Shown: piece after piece, positions 18,966 to 27,976 of the stretch
Layout: every line of letters begins with the position of its first letter
How positions within the stretch are numbered: position 1 is the first letter of the stretch
Assembly: GCF_036322705.1 (NCBI RefSeq)
Contig: NZ_AP027270.1
Coordinates: 2,667,501 to 2,731,500, forward strand
Source of the DNA: Maricaulis maris
GTDB lineage: Bacteria > Pseudomonadota > Alphaproteobacteria > Caulobacterales > Maricaulaceae
Direction: 5' to 3'
Length of the DNA stretch: 64,000 bases
Position numbers and translations under genes: made by a program
Notes under the pieces: model-generated
What the model saw: only the letters and a program-made list of their open reading frames with translations
Databases searched by the model: none
What the model was told of the DNA's origin: nothing

Positions 18966-19499
18966 TCAGTCCTCGACCGTCACCGGAACGCTATCGGTCT
19001 GGGCCTGACGCCAGGCGGCCAGTCGGGTGGCCACGCCGGCATCCATCAGGGACAGGATCGACGCCGCCAGCAGGCCCGCATTCTTGGCGCCGGCATCGCC
19101 AATCGCCAGCGTGCCAACCGGCACGCCGCCGGGCATCTGCACGATGGAGAGAAGACTGTCCTGGCCACTCAGCGTCTTGGATTTGACCGGCACACCGAGA
19201 ACCGGAAGCGTCGTCATCGAGGCCACCATGCCTGGAAGGTGGGCCGCACCGCCCGCTCCGGCGATGACAATCTTGATGCCGCGATCGCGCGCGCCCTTGG
19301 AAAAATCAACCAGACGGTCCGGCGTCCGGTGGGCGGACACGACCTGCGTTTCATAGCCGATTCCCAGCTCGTCCAGCATGTGGGCGGCCTTCTTCATCGT
19401 CGGCCAGTCCGAGCGCGAGCCCATGATGATGGCGACGTCGACGGCCTGCGCCGAAGCGGGTGTGGAGACGGGAGTGGAGTGCGGCGAAACTTCGCTCAT
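18966..19499 (-). CDS. purE: N5-CAIR mutase
   Basis: A 177-residue class I PurE that converts N5-CAIR to CAIR. The P-loop-like [12 protein letters not shown], the catalytic-histidine region [21 protein letters not shown] and [12 protein letters not shown] are all present. About 20 extra residues precede the core. I chose the ATG at 19499, with AGGAAG upstream; the longer open frame lacks family features. First gene of the purEK operon. Confidence 0.95.
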   Translation of the reverse strand: MSEVSPHSTPVSTPASAQAVDVAIIMGSRSDWPTMKKAAHMLDELGIGYETQVVSAHRTPDRLVDFSKGARDRGIKIVIAGAGGAAHLPGMVASMTTLPVLGVPVKSKTLSGQDSLLSIVQMPGGVPVGTLAIGDAGAKNAGLLAASILSLMDAGVATRLAAWRQAQTDSVPVTVED

Positions 19500-19656
19500 G
19501 ACGCTTCCTGCGCGTGAAAAGGAAGCGCGCGACCATAGCTTCGCGCGCGTGCACGTCAAGAACATCCCGCAAAGCAAGGCAATTTGACCGCGTTTGACCG
19601 TTTCTTAACCACACTTGGCGAGCCTGAGCCTGAACAGAATCGAACTGGAACGTGCC

Positions 19657-20394
19657 ATGCGCATCGGACCGACCGGCCCTACCGGGAATGTTTCCCGCAC
19701 CAGCAAGACCGAAACTGCCCGTCGCGGCGGCCAGGCGAGCGCCAGCAGCGCACCGTCGGACAGCGCCTCGATCATGGGTGTCCCGGAAGCCGAGCTGACC
19801 CCGAATGTCCAGCGCGCCCTGTTGTCGCTGATGGGAGAGGTCGACCAGCTTCGCAAGGAAACCGAGCGCCTGCGCGGGCGTGTCCGCGAGCTGGAATCGC
19901 TGGCCGACCACGATGTCATGCTGCCCGTCCTTAACCGCCGCGCTTTCCTGCGCGAAGTCAGTCGCGCCCTCGCCTTGGCCGAGCGCCACAATGCGCCGTC
20001 AGCGCTGGTTTATTTCGACCTCAACGGCTTCAAGGCGATCAACGACCAATATGGTCATGCTGCCGGCGATGCCGCCCTGCACCACGTCGCCAACCTGCTC
20101 ACCGCACATGTGCGCGAAACCGATGCTGTGGGACGACTGGGCGGTGACGAATTCGCGGTTGTTCTGACCCTGACAGGTGCCGACGGCGCCGAGAACAAGG
20201 CCCGTGAACTGGCCGAGCGGGTCTCGACGACGCCGTTCGACTATGCCGGACGCAAACTGACCGTCGGAACCGCATGGGGCTGCCAGCCCTTGCAGGCCGG
20301 TCACCGCGCCGAGGACATCATGGCGAACGCCGATGCCGCCATGTATGCCTGCAAGGAAGCCCAGAAAGCCGAGCGGACCCGCAAGCAGGCCTGA
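19657..20394 (+). CDS. GGDEF-domain diguanylate cyclase
   Basis: A 245-residue soluble protein. A low-complexity N-terminus (1-45) is followed by a coiled-coil (about 56-84), then a GGDEF domain. The active site GGDEF is at 162-166, with the substrate-site stretch YFDLNGFKAIND before it. The inhibitory I-site RxxD (RETD, 153-156) lies five residues upstream, so it should make cyclic di-GMP under product feedback. No sensor domain is visible. It is divergent from purE; a TTAAC half-site lies in the gap. Confidence 0.92.
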   Translation: MRIGPTGPTGNVSRTSKTETARRGGQASASSAPSDSASIMGVPEAELTPNVQRALLSLMGEVDQLRKETERLRGRVRELESLADHDVMLPVLNRRAFLREVSRALALAERHNAPSALVYFDLNGFKAINDQYGHAAGDAALHHVANLLTAHVRETDAVGRLGGDEFAVVLTLTGADGAENKARELAERVSTTPFDYAGRKLTVGTAWGCQPLQAGHRAEDIMANADAAMYACKEAQKAERTRKQA

Positions 20395-20413
20395 CCGGGC
20401 CTGCCGCATTGGC

Positions 20414-20626
20414 TCAGGCGATGATGTCAGGCGTGAGCTGGTCTTCCAGGTGCGAGATCGTATCCTTGATCCGCAGCTTTTCTTTCTTCAGGCGCGCGTA
20501 TTTGAGCTGATCGACCACCCCGTTGACCGTGAGGGCGTCGACTTCAAGATTGAGGGATTCATGCTGCTCCCGCAGGCGCTCGATCCGTTCGGTCAGGGCC
20601 TGCTGGTCCAGGTTTTCTCCATCCAT
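20414..20626 (-). CDS. DUF465 (YdcH-like) small coiled-coil protein
   Basis: A 70-residue charged helical protein ending QLKYARLKKEKLRIKDTISHLEDQL, the DUF465/YdcH signature (a K-KK-LRIKD block). Likely a cytoplasmic helical hairpin; function unknown. A second DUF465 gene lies at 21467-21655 on the other side of ubiX. It is convergent with the diguanylate cyclase gene. Confidence 0.85.
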   Translation of the reverse strand: MDGENLDQQALTERIERLREQHESLNLEVDALTVNGVVDQLKYARLKKEKLRIKDTISHLEDQLTPDIIA

Positions 20627-20790
20627 TCCTCAGCCGTCTCTTTCTGGTCTGTTCCCGGACCGGTCATACCGGACGCGTGTTCGGTGTCGCAGCGACGACC
20701 GTCGTGCGGGCCGACCGGGCCATGCGCTTAGGCTAGCCGCATTCGGCGGTCAAATAAATTGCCGATCACGCTGCAGATGCGAACTGGGAC

Positions 20791-21378
20791 CTAGCGCCGT
20801 CCACCCTCCAGGTCCTCGCCCCAGCGTCGGGTGCCGTCCCAGTCGAGCCCGAACAGGTCGAGCGCCCGACCCACGGACTGGTCAACCACATCGTCGATGG
20901 TTTTCGGCAGCGCGTAGAAGGCCGGCAGAGGGGGACAAATCACCGCACCCATTTCGGTCAGCGTTTGCATGGTTCGGAGGTGTCCGAGGTGGAAAGGCGT
21001 CTCGCGAACCATCAGGACGAGGCGGCGACGCTCCTTGAGAACGACATCGGCGGCGCGGGTCAAAAGGCTGGACGTCACCCCGGTGGCGATCTCCGACATG
21101 GTCTTCACCGAGCACGGGGCGATCAGCATGCCGCGGGTCGCAAACGAGCCCGAAGCGATCGGGGCGCCCACATCAGGCATCTTGTAGACATGGTCGGCCT
21201 TGGCGCGGAACTCCTTGATCGAAAACTCTGTTTCATAACCAAGCGTCATCTCGGCGGCCTTCGATGCAACCAGATGCGTTTCGATGCCAAGCACCTTGAG
21301 GGCTTCCATCGCGCGTATGCCGTAGATGATCCCCGAGGCGCCCGAGACACCCACAATCATCCGGTCCGGTTTCATCAT
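20791..21378 (-). CDS. ubiX: Flavin prenyltransferase
   Basis: A 195-residue UbiX/Pad1 enzyme that makes prenylated FMN, the cofactor of UbiD decarboxylases in ubiquinone synthesis. The FMN-binding start IVGVSGASGIIYGIRAMEAL, the MLIAPCSVKTMSEIATG stretch and VLMVRETPFHLGHLRTM are diagnostic. I chose the ATG at 21378, preceded by GAGGTT; the longer frame runs into the divergent DUF465 gene. No ubiD gene is nearby. Confidence 0.93.
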   Translation of the reverse strand: MMKPDRMIVGVSGASGIIYGIRAMEALKVLGIETHLVASKAAEMTLGYETEFSIKEFRAKADHVYKMPDVGAPIASGSFATRGMLIAPCSVKTMSEIATGVTSSLLTRAADVVLKERRRLVLMVRETPFHLGHLRTMQTLTEMGAVICPPLPAFYALPKTIDDVVDQSVGRALDLFGLDWDGTRRWGEDLEGGRR

Positions 21379-21466
21379 AATATAACCTCGAAACGTTTCG
21401 TGAGTAGACATAAGGCGGGAACCTGTTTCAATCGAGCCTACCACTTCACAAGAGGGAGACGTCTCC

Positions 21467-21655
21467 ATGCCCATCGAAGCCCGCATCCGTGAGCTCGACG
21501 CGAAACACATGCGTCTGGATACTCAACTCGACGAGGTCAAAAAGCACCCGTCGGCGGATTCCCTGGAACTGGCGCGCCTCAAGAAACAAAAGCTCCGAGT
21601 CAAGGAACAGATAGCCAGCTTGCGAACGCCGCCGCGCGAGACGCTGACCGGCTAG
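21467..21655 (+). CDS. DUF465 (YdcH-like) small protein, second copy
   Basis: A 62-residue protein, MPIEARIRELDAKHMRLDTQ and then LARLKKQKLRVKEQIASL, which is the DUF465 signature. GAGGGAG lies upstream of the ATG. It is divergent from ubiX and differs from the copy at 20414 in its first half, so the two are paralogues rather than a recent duplication. A terminator follows. Confidence 0.85.
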   Translation: MPIEARIRELDAKHMRLDTQLDEVKKHPSADSLELARLKKQKLRVKEQIASLRTPPRETLTG

Positions 21656-21682
21656 CTGATGACAATCGCGCAATGAACAAGG

Positions 21683-21707
21683 GGGCGGCTTTCGGGCCGC
21701 CCTTTTT
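21683..21707 (+). terminator. Rho-independent terminator after the second DUF465 gene
   Basis: GGGCGGC (21683-21689) pairs with GCCGCCC (21696-21702) across a 6-nt loop and is followed by TTTTT. It separates the small gene from the TPR-protein gene. Confidence 0.8.
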
Positions 21708-21747
21708 GCGCGCTAGACTGCCCGAAACGACGTTTTTGGAGTTATCG

Positions 21748-22614
21748 ATGCGATTGACCGCCCTTCTTGCTGCCAGCCTGCTGCTCATGCCGGCCCTGTC
21801 GTCGGCGAGCCATGCCCAGAGCCCGGCGGAAACCGCCGAATGTTCGGCCGGCCGCGCCGCCTTGGACCTCGGCAATAATGAGGAGGCGATCCGCCTGTTC
21901 CGCGCCTGCCTGGACGGCGCCGACCTCGACATGAACCAGGAGATCGGCGTCTACGCCGCGCTTGGCGCGGCCCTGCTCTCCGAACAGGATTTCCAGGCCG
22001 CCCTCGAGGCCTATAACTTTGCCTTCGCCATTGTCGAAACCAATGGCGCGCGCATGGTCGAGCCGACACTCTACCGCAATCGTGGCATCGCCCGCTCCGA
22101 GCTGGGCCAGTATGAGGGCGCGCTCAATGACCTCGAAACGGCCGCCGCCGCGGCTCCGAACGACACCCTGACCCAGATCACGCTCGGCGTTGTCTACCAG
22201 GCCCTGGATCGCGATGCCGATGCGGTTGTCGCGTTTGACACCGTGGTTCGCCTCGAACCGGACTGGATTGGCGCCTGGATCAACCGGGCCGGCGCTCTGC
22301 TGGATGTCGGCCTGACCGGACCGGCCGTCGACGATGCCCGCCGCGCCGTTGAACTCGACCCGGAATCGGGGACCACACTCAACATGCTGTGCTGGACCCT
22401 GATCCAGGACGGTCGTGCGGAAACCGCACTTCCCCTTTGCGAACAGGCGGTGGCAGCAGAGCCGGATATCGGCGCGATCGTTCACTCCCACGCAACGGCC
22501 CTGGAAGCGGTTGGTCGGATGAGAGAGGCACGCCCCCTGTTCCGGCGCGCCTGGCAGCTTTCGCCGGAAGACCCTGAAATCCTGCAGGACTACGAGCGCA
22601 CCCACAATCCCTAG
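21748..22614 (+). CDS. Exported TPR-repeat protein
   Basis: A 288-residue protein with a signal peptide (MRLTALLAASLLLMPALSS, cleavage near ASHA-QS). At least six tetratricopeptide repeats follow, e.g. ALAYNFAF-like and GQYEGALNDLETAAAAAPND segments. Two Cys pairs are possible in the mature protein. The ATG at 21748 has GGAG upstream and follows the terminator; the longer open frame includes that terminator and is not coding. Probably a periplasmic scaffold; partner unknown. Confidence 0.85.
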   Translation: MRLTALLAASLLLMPALSSASHAQSPAETAECSAGRAALDLGNNEEAIRLFRACLDGADLDMNQEIGVYAALGAALLSEQDFQAALEAYNFAFAIVETNGARMVEPTLYRNRGIARSELGQYEGALNDLETAAAAAPNDTLTQITLGVVYQALDRDADAVVAFDTVVRLEPDWIGAWINRAGALLDVGLTGPAVDDARRAVELDPESGTTLNMLCWTLIQDGRAETALPLCEQAVAAEPDIGAIVHSHATALEAVGRMREARPLFRRAWQLSPEDPEILQDYERTHNP

Positions 22615-22711
22615 GGCCGGACGAGGTTGCGATGGATTGCCAGACAAGCCAGCCTGTGCAAGGTCAGCGGCCTTGAATGGCGCTCCAGCGCGCCGGCAAT
22701 GAGGAAAAAAC

Positions 22712-23515
22712 ATGGGTGATCGCGTCGCTATCGTAACCGGAGGTGCCAACGGTATCGGCAAGGCGTGCGCGCGCCGCCTGTCGGAAGATGGCTGCCATGT
22801 TGTCATCGCCGATATTGACAGCAATGCCGGGCAGGCGCTGGCCGAGGAGCTTGGTTCCGACAAGGGCAAGGCCCTCTTTGTGTCCTGCAATGTCGCTGAC
22901 CGCCTCGCCGTCAACAATCTCCTGTCCGAGACCCGCTCCACCTTCGAACGCCTTGACGTGCTGGTGAACAATGCCGGGATTGTCGCGGGTGGGGACATCC
23001 TAACCCTGTCCGAAAGCGATTTCGACAAGGTCATCGGGGTCAATTTGCGCGGCGCCTTCCTGGTCGCCCGCGAGGCCGCCCGGCAGATGGTCGACCAGAT
23101 CGAGGAAGATGGTGAGCGGGCCGAGGATGTCCGTCGGCGCTACGCCATCATCAACATGTCCTCGGTCAATGGCGTCATGGCCTTGCCCGACCAGCTGGCC
23201 TATTGCGCAACCAAGGGCGCGATCAACCAGCTGACCAAGTCGATGGCGCTCTCGCTCGCCAAATACGGCATCCGCGTCAACGCGATCGGGCCGGGCAGCA
23301 TCAACACGGATGTGCTCAAGGCCGTCGCCGACAATCCCGAGGCCATGGACAAGATCATGTCGCGGACGCCGCTGCAGCGGATCGGGGATCCCGACGAGAT
23401 TGCTTCCGTCGCCTCCTTCCTGGCGTCGCGGGATGCCAGCTATATCACCGGCACGACGATCTATGCCGATGGGGGTCGCCTGGCGCTGAACTACACCGTC
23501 CCCAAGAGCAGCTAA
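22712..23515 (+). CDS. Short-chain dehydrogenase/reductase
   Basis: A 267-residue classical SDR. The cofactor motif is TGGANGIG, with NNAG further on. The catalytic set is Ser in NMSSVNGV and YxxxK in YCATK. The end SYITGTTIYADGG is typical of FabG-like/glucose-dehydrogenase-type SDRs. Asp in ADIDSN after strand 2 suggests NAD(H) preference. It is a single gene between its own promoter region and a strong terminator. The physiological substrate is unknown. Confidence 0.9.
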   Translation: MGDRVAIVTGGANGIGKACARRLSEDGCHVVIADIDSNAGQALAEELGSDKGKALFVSCNVADRLAVNNLLSETRSTFERLDVLVNNAGIVAGGDILTLSESDFDKVIGVNLRGAFLVAREAARQMVDQIEEDGERAEDVRRRYAIINMSSVNGVMALPDQLAYCATKGAINQLTKSMALSLAKYGIRVNAIGPGSINTDVLKAVADNPEAMDKIMSRTPLQRIGDPDEIASVASFLASRDASYITGTTIYADGGRLALNYTVPKSS

Positions 23516-23536
23516 TCGCCGCCCGCCACGCAAAGA

Positions 23537-23571
23537 AAAAGGGCCTGGAACCAGTGGTTCCAGGCCCTTTT
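23537..23571. terminator. Strong bidirectional terminator
   Basis: AAAGGGCCTGGAACC (23538-23552) and GGTTCCAGGCCCTTT (23556-23570) form a perfect 15-bp stem with a 3-nt loop and A/T tails on both sides. It lies between the convergent SDR gene and trcR. Confidence 0.88.
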
Positions 23572-23590
23572 CGTAAGATAGTCGACTGCC

Positions 23591-24259
23591 CTATTCGGAC
23601 TTGGGGCTGCCGAACAGGGTCTCGAGATCGATCTCGGCTTCCTGTTCCGGCTTCTCTTCCGCCTGGTGCAGGTCTTCCTTGGCCTTCAGCGTGTCTGTCA
23701 GCAGCTCGGGATTTTCCTCCTCGAGCTTGCGACGGCGGGCCGACGCCTTCTTGACCTGCTCGTCGAGGTCGATCTGGGTGCACAGGCCGAGCGAGACCGG
23801 ATCGGTCGGCTTGATATTGGCCGAATTCCAGTGGCTGCGCTCGCGCACGGCCTGGATCGTCGTCTTGGTCGTTCCGATCAGCTTGGAGATCTGGGCATCG
23901 GCCAGCTCCGGGTGGTTGCGCACGAGCCAGGCAATGGCGTCCGGACGGTTCTGGCGGCGCGACAGCGGCGTGTAGCGCGGACCGCGGCGCTTGGCCGGCT
24001 GGTGCAGCTCGGAATATTTCGGCTTGATAACCGTCATGCGGTAGGTGGCTGTATCCTCCGCCTTCTGGATCTCTTCGCGCGTCAGCTGACCGTTGGAAAT
24101 CGGATCGGCACCGCGCACACCCACTGCGACGTCGCCATCGGCAATGCCCTTCACTTCGAGCGGATGCAGGCCGCAGAAATCGGCGATCTGGTCGAAGGTC
24201 AGCGAGGTGTTGTCGACGAGCCAGACGGCCGTCGCTTTCGGCATCAGGATCTCGGTCAT
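23591..24259 (-). CDS. trcR: Cell-cycle transcriptional regulator TrcR (DUF1013)
   Basis: A 222-residue protein of the DUF1013 family, annotated as the cell-cycle regulator TrcR in alphaproteobacteria. It starts MTEILMPKATAVWLVDNTSLTFDQIADFCGLHPLEVKGIADG-like, with a helix-turn-helix region at about 20-45. A second conserved block is IAWLVRNHPELADAQISKLIGTTKTTIQAVRER. The acidic, Glu-rich tail is typical. The ATG at 24259 has GGGAG upstream. It lies in a group with other alphaproteobacterial cell-cycle genes (rcdA about 1.5 kb away). Confidence 0.88.
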   Translation of the reverse strand: MTEILMPKATAVWLVDNTSLTFDQIADFCGLHPLEVKGIADGDVAVGVRGADPISNGQLTREEIQKAEDTATYRMTVIKPKYSELHQPAKRRGPRYTPLSRRQNRPDAIAWLVRNHPELADAQISKLIGTTKTTIQAVRERSHWNSANIKPTDPVSLGLCTQIDLDEQVKKASARRRKLEEENPELLTDTLKAKEDLHQAEEKPEQEAEIDLETLFGSPKSE

Positions 24260-24300
24260 GGTCTCAGCTCCCAGAGGAAAAACTTCAAGGCAGAAAAACA

Positions 24301-24328
24301 AAAAAAGCCCGACGCGGCGGCCGGGCTT
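24301..24328 (-). terminator. Terminator of the quinone oxidoreductase gene
   Basis: AAGCCCG (24305-24311) pairs with CGGGCTT (24322-24328) across a 10-nt loop, with a run of A before 24305 that becomes a T run on the minus strand. It lies between the gene ending at 24427 and trcR. Confidence 0.75.
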
Positions 24329-24426
24329 GGGCTTCCGACGCTGGCGGAAGGGTCTGCACCATCCAGCGGTTTGATGCCTTCATAACGCAGACTCTAGCCG
24401 CTGCAAAGACGGGGGCCCTGCACAAA

Positions 24427-25413
24427 TCAGCAATCGAGAAGAATTTTTCCAGCGTGCGCGCCGGAATCGAGACGCGCGTGCGCGGCGCGCACATCCTCCA
24501 GCCGGAACCGGCTGTCGACCACCGGCGCGAGCTTGCCCGCCGCAATCCACGGCCAGACCGTTGCCTTCACCGCGGCAGCCAGTCGCGCCTTCTCGGCCAG
24601 GGGGCGGGCCCGAAGGGTGGAGCCGGTCAGGGTGATCCGCTTGAGCATGACCCGCATCAGGTCGAGCTCGACCCGGCTGCCGGTCAGGAAGGCGATCGAG
24701 ACCAGGCGCGCGCCCATATTGGCGCAATTGATATTCTTCTGGACATAGGCGCCCCCCACCATGTCGAGGATCACGTCGGCGCCGCCGGCTTCGGTCACCA
24801 CCGTCTCGAAATCCGCGTCGCGGTAATTGATCGCGATATCGGCGCCCAGGGTCTTGCAGAGCGCAACCTTGTCCGCGGTTCCGGCGGTCGCGATGACCCG
24901 GGCTCCAGCCGCCTTGGCCATCTGGATGGCGGTGGAGCCGATACCGCTTGTCCCGCCATGGACCAGGAATGTCTCACCGCGCGACAGCGCACCGATCTCG
25001 AACACATTTGTCCAGACGGTGAACACGGTCTCGGGCAGACCGGCTGCGTCCTCGACAGCCATACCATCCGGCACCGGCAGGACCGATCCGGCCGGCGCGA
25101 TCGAATAGCGCGCATAGCCACCCCCGGCGACCAGGGCGCAGACCGCATCACCCGCTGCGAAACCCGACACGCCGTCGCCCACAGCCTCAACATGACCGGC
25201 TACCTCCAGGCCCAGACCCTCAGGAGCACCGGGCGGCGCCGGATAGAAGCCGAGACGTTCGATCTGGTCCGGACGATTGACGCCGCAAGCGACATTCCGG
25301 ATCAGGATTTCGCCCGGCCCCGGTGTCGGCAGCGGCCGCGTCACCAGGTCCAGAACCTCAGGCCCGCCGGGTTCTCGGGCGATCACGATTTGATTGTCGC
25401 GGGTCTCGGTCAT
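24427..25413 (-). CDS. NAD(P)H-quinone oxidoreductase, PIG3 type
   Basis: A 328-residue medium-chain dehydrogenase/reductase without the structural zinc cysteines, so of the quinone-oxidoreductase branch. It has N-terminal VACGVNRPDQIERLGFYPAPPG-like sequence, the NADP-binding HGGTSGIGSTAIQMAK and the C-terminal DSGAHAGKILL. The order matches the TP53I3/PIG3 family. It is divergent from the DUF1192 gene. Confidence 0.9.
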   Translation of the reverse strand: MTETRDNQIVIAREPGGPEVLDLVTRPLPTPGPGEILIRNVACGVNRPDQIERLGFYPAPPGAPEGLGLEVAGHVEAVGDGVSGFAAGDAVCALVAGGGYARYSIAPAGSVLPVPDGMAVEDAAGLPETVFTVWTNVFEIGALSRGETFLVHGGTSGIGSTAIQMAKAAGARVIATAGTADKVALCKTLGADIAINYRDADFETVVTEAGGADVILDMVGGAYVQKNINCANMGARLVSIAFLTGSRVELDLMRVMLKRITLTGSTLRARPLAEKARLAAAVKATVWPWIAAGKLAPVVDSRFRLEDVRAAHARLDSGAHAGKILLDC

Positions 25414-25475
25414 GGGACTTTGCCTTCCTTCGCGCTATGCTCTCGCCCACAAGAAACACCTGTGGAGGCCGAACC

Positions 25476-25673
25476 ATGTTCCATGACGAGGACAGCATCG
25501 CAAGCCAACGCGCCAGACAAGGCATCATCCCTGGCGAGGACCTCAGCGCCCTGTCGCTGGATGACCTCGCCGAGCGCCGCGCCACGCTGGAAGCCGAGAT
25601 CCGCCGCATTGAGGACATCACTGAGAAAAAGAAGACCGGGCTGAGCGAAGCCGACGCCGTGTTTAAGCTTTGA
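25476..25673 (+). CDS. DUF1192 family small protein
   Basis: A 65-residue acidic helical protein; the block DLSALSLDDLAERRATLEAEI is the DUF1192 hallmark. GGAGG precedes the ATG at 25476 by seven bases. It lies between the quinone oxidoreductase gene and rcdA, an arrangement I recall from other Caulobacterales. Function unknown. Confidence 0.85.
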   Translation: MFHDEDSIASQRARQGIIPGEDLSALSLDDLAERRATLEAEIRRIEDITEKKKTGLSEADAVFKL

Positions 25674-25752
25674 TCAAACTCTTTGGGCACTCTGGCCCGA
25701 GCCTTGCTACGATTCGCTCATAGCCCGTGATCGACGCACGAATGGACGCGTA

Positions 25753-26280
25753 ATGACCGATAGTCACACACCGACCCTCTTCCCCGCAGGCGGCGCACCC
25801 GCTGCCCGCGCCCAGGACTTCGCCGCTTCGGAGATGTTTCAGAAGCTGTTCCGCGAAGGCATGGACCTGGTCGAGGAGACCGCGAGCTATCTCGATGGTC
25901 CGGGTCGTGACGACTCCAAGTCGCTCGATCGGGCCGGCGCGCTGTCCTATGCAACCGAAAGCATGAAGCTGACGACACGCCTGATGCAGGCCGCGTCCTG
26001 GCTGCTGGCGCAGCGGGCTGTTGCCGAAGGCGAAATGTCGGCCGAGAGCGCGACCGACGGCAAGTATCGCCTGTCAGCCGATCGACCGAGCGAGAATCTG
26101 TGGCCGGAAAGCGAAACCCCGCCAGCCATTCTCGGCGACCTCGTTCGTCGCTCCCGCTCGCTCTATGCCCGCCTCAAGCGCATCGATGATAATCTCTATG
26201 TCGACGGCGTGCTCGACGCGGAAGCCAATCCGGTCGCCGACCAGATGGCCATGCTGCGCGGCGCTTTCGGGCAGCGCTAG
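25753..26280 (+). CDS. rcdA: Regulator of CtrA degradation RcdA (DUF1465)
   Basis: A 175-residue DUF1465 protein. The helical core includes FQKLFREGMDLVEETASYLDG, SMKLTTRLMQAASWLLAQRA and, near the end, LVRRSRSLYARLKRIDDNLY. In Caulobacter RcdA is an adaptor that, with CpdR and PopA, hands CtrA to ClpXP at the swarmer-to-stalked transition. Length and pattern match. A GATTC (GAnTC, CcrM-type) site lies in the upstream gap at about 25711. Confidence 0.9.
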   Translation: MTDSHTPTLFPAGGAPAARAQDFAASEMFQKLFREGMDLVEETASYLDGPGRDDSKSLDRAGALSYATESMKLTTRLMQAASWLLAQRAVAEGEMSAESATDGKYRLSADRPSENLWPESETPPAILGDLVRRSRSLYARLKRIDDNLYVDGVLDAEANPVADQMAMLRGAFGQR

Positions 26281-26441
26281 GCCAGGCTGGCCGGTCAACG
26301 GTCCATCTTCTGGCTACGGGGACATTGAACCGCTGACAGGGATAGACCGCGCTCCGTTGTGCACCCGCAGTTTTGTTTGGTTCACACCGCCTGAACGGGC
26401 TACGATCTCTGCGATGCAGCGGGTTCCACACAGGGGCGGCC

Positions 26442-27367
26442 ATGATTCCTGATTACCAGACCCTGATGCGGCCGGTGTTGAATGCGTGCGCGAACGGCGA
26501 AGTAAAAGTTTCGCAAGTCGTGACCGAAATGGCAGACGGCCTTGCTCTTACAGACGCTGAACGTACCGAGATGCTGCCTTCAGGCAAGCAAACCGTATTC
26601 GCGAACAGGGTGCACTGGGCCAAAACTTATCTAAAGCAAGCAGGCTTGGTCAGCTCCACCCGACGTGGCTATTTCGTGATCACGGACCGCGGCCGGGAGG
26701 TGCTGAAGGATACAAGCCTAAAAATCAACTCCTCATATCTCGCCCGCTTTAGCGAGTTCCAGGATTTCCAATCTCGAAGCAAAATCGGGGATGATACCGT
26801 TCAGACTGAACCGGATGGAATCGGGACTAGTGATGCCGACGCAACACCCGATGAACAGCTCCGTATTGCGTTCAAGCGGATCAATGATGCGCTAGCCGCC
26901 GAGTTGCTCGCCAAGATGCGAGAGACCACGCCGGCATACTTTGAGGACCTCATCGTCCAGCTGTTTGTTGCGATGGGGTATGGCGGCACAGCCGAAGATG
27001 CTGGTCGCTCATTGGGGCGCACGGGTGACGATGGCGTTGACGGGGTTATCGATCAGGACATTCTCGGAGTGGATCAAGTCTATATTCAAGCCAAGCGGTA
27101 TGCTGAAGGCAACAATGTGGGCTCAGGGGCGATCCGGGACTTTTTGGGGCGTTGAGTTTGAAGAAAGCCCAAAAAGGTGTCTTCGTAACAACCTCAGACT
27201 TCTCGCGCGGAGCGCGCGACACGGCGGCGGGGCTTGGGTCGCGGATTGTGCTAATTAGCGGTCTGGAATTAGCCCGGTTAGCGCTTCGATACGGGATCGG
27301 GTGCCGGACCGAAAGCACTTTGGTATTGATGCGTATCGACGAAGAGTTTTTCGACCAGCCTGCCTAG
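26442..27367 (+). pseudogene. Mrr-type restriction endonuclease with a frameshift
   Basis: The first frame (26442-27155) encodes a winged-helix Mrr N-terminal domain (residues 1-95), then the Mrr catalytic domain with DDGVDGVID and QAKRY, a PD-(D/E)xK nuclease core. It stops right after GSGAIRDF. The missing C-terminus (LKKAQKGVFVTTSDFS through LMRIDEEFF) continues in the +2 frame to 27367. Adding one T to the run of five at 27143-27147 restores one frame of about 308 codons. GC is visibly lower than in the flanks, suggesting acquisition. It may be a true pseudogene, a sequencing error or a slippage site. Confidence 0.8.
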
Positions 27368-27393
27368 CTGACACCATTCCAATAGAGTCCAAC

Positions 27394-27424
27394 AAAAACG
27401 CGGCACCTTTCGGCACCGCGTTTT
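27394..27424. terminator. Bidirectional terminator between mrr and rpmE
   Basis: AAAACGCGG (27395-27403) pairs with CCGCGTTTT (27416-27424), 9 bp with a 12-nt loop and A/T tails both ways. It ends rpmE on the minus strand and the mrr reading frame on the plus strand. Confidence 0.78.
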
Positions 27425-27455
27425 GCATTTTCTTGTCGCGAGAAAGCCGAAAGAC

Positions 27456-27674
27456 TTACGCGAAGCCCTTGAACTTGTCCTTGAAGCGCGAAACGCGGCC
27501 GGCGCGGTCAAGCAGGTGCTGGTTTCCGCCGGTCCAGGCCGGGTGCGACGTCGGATCGATGTCGAGGTTGATGGTGTCGCCTTCCTTGCCCCAGGTGGAT
27601 TTGGTCTGGAAGGTGGTCCCGTTGGTCATCACAACATTGATGATGTGATACTCGGGATGGGTATCCTTTTTCAT
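27456..27674 (-). CDS. rpmE: 50S ribosomal protein L31
   Basis: A 72-residue bL31: [20 protein letters not shown], then [24 protein letters not shown] and RFKDKFKGF. None of the zinc-site cysteines is present, so this is the zinc-independent (C-) form. The ATG at 27674 has CCGGA upstream; the longer frame is not conserved sequence. Monocistronic with its own terminator. Confidence 0.95.
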   Translation of the reverse strand: MKKDTHPEYHIINVVMTNGTTFQTKSTWGKEGDTINLDIDPTSHPAWTGGNQHLLDRAGRVSRFKDKFKGFA

Positions 27675-27976
27675 CGGTCCGGCTTTCTGTTGTCGGCCGC
27701 GCAACGGGATTACGTTGCCCCGCACGCAGCACATGTAAACTCAGGAGCGCGGCTGATACCTGAAGAAGCCTTGCGAGGCAAGCGGGCTCTGGAGTCTCGG
27801 TGCGCGGCCGCCATTCAGGATGCCAAGCCGGCTCCACCCGGCTCCATCGGTATCGGCCCCAACCCACCCGCACGGCGCGCCTCTCGTCGACCGGCTGAAA
27901 CGGTGCAGGCCCACTTGCACAGACGGGTGAAATCGAGCAGCGTGCCGAAGCCGCACCTGCACCCCGGAGTTGTCCC
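27675..27976. other. Intergenic region between rpmE and the esterase gene
   Basis: About 300 bases between divergent genes. It should hold both promoters. I see GGAG just before the esterase start, but no further reading frame, repeat or hairpin that I can support. Confidence 0.5.

Noticed and set aside
27130-27170. Programmed -1 frameshift in the mrr gene
   Set aside because: The run CTTTTTG does not fit a standard X-XXY-YYZ slippery heptamer and I see no clear downstream stem. A deleted T is the simpler reading, so I list it as a pseudogene while leaving slippage open.
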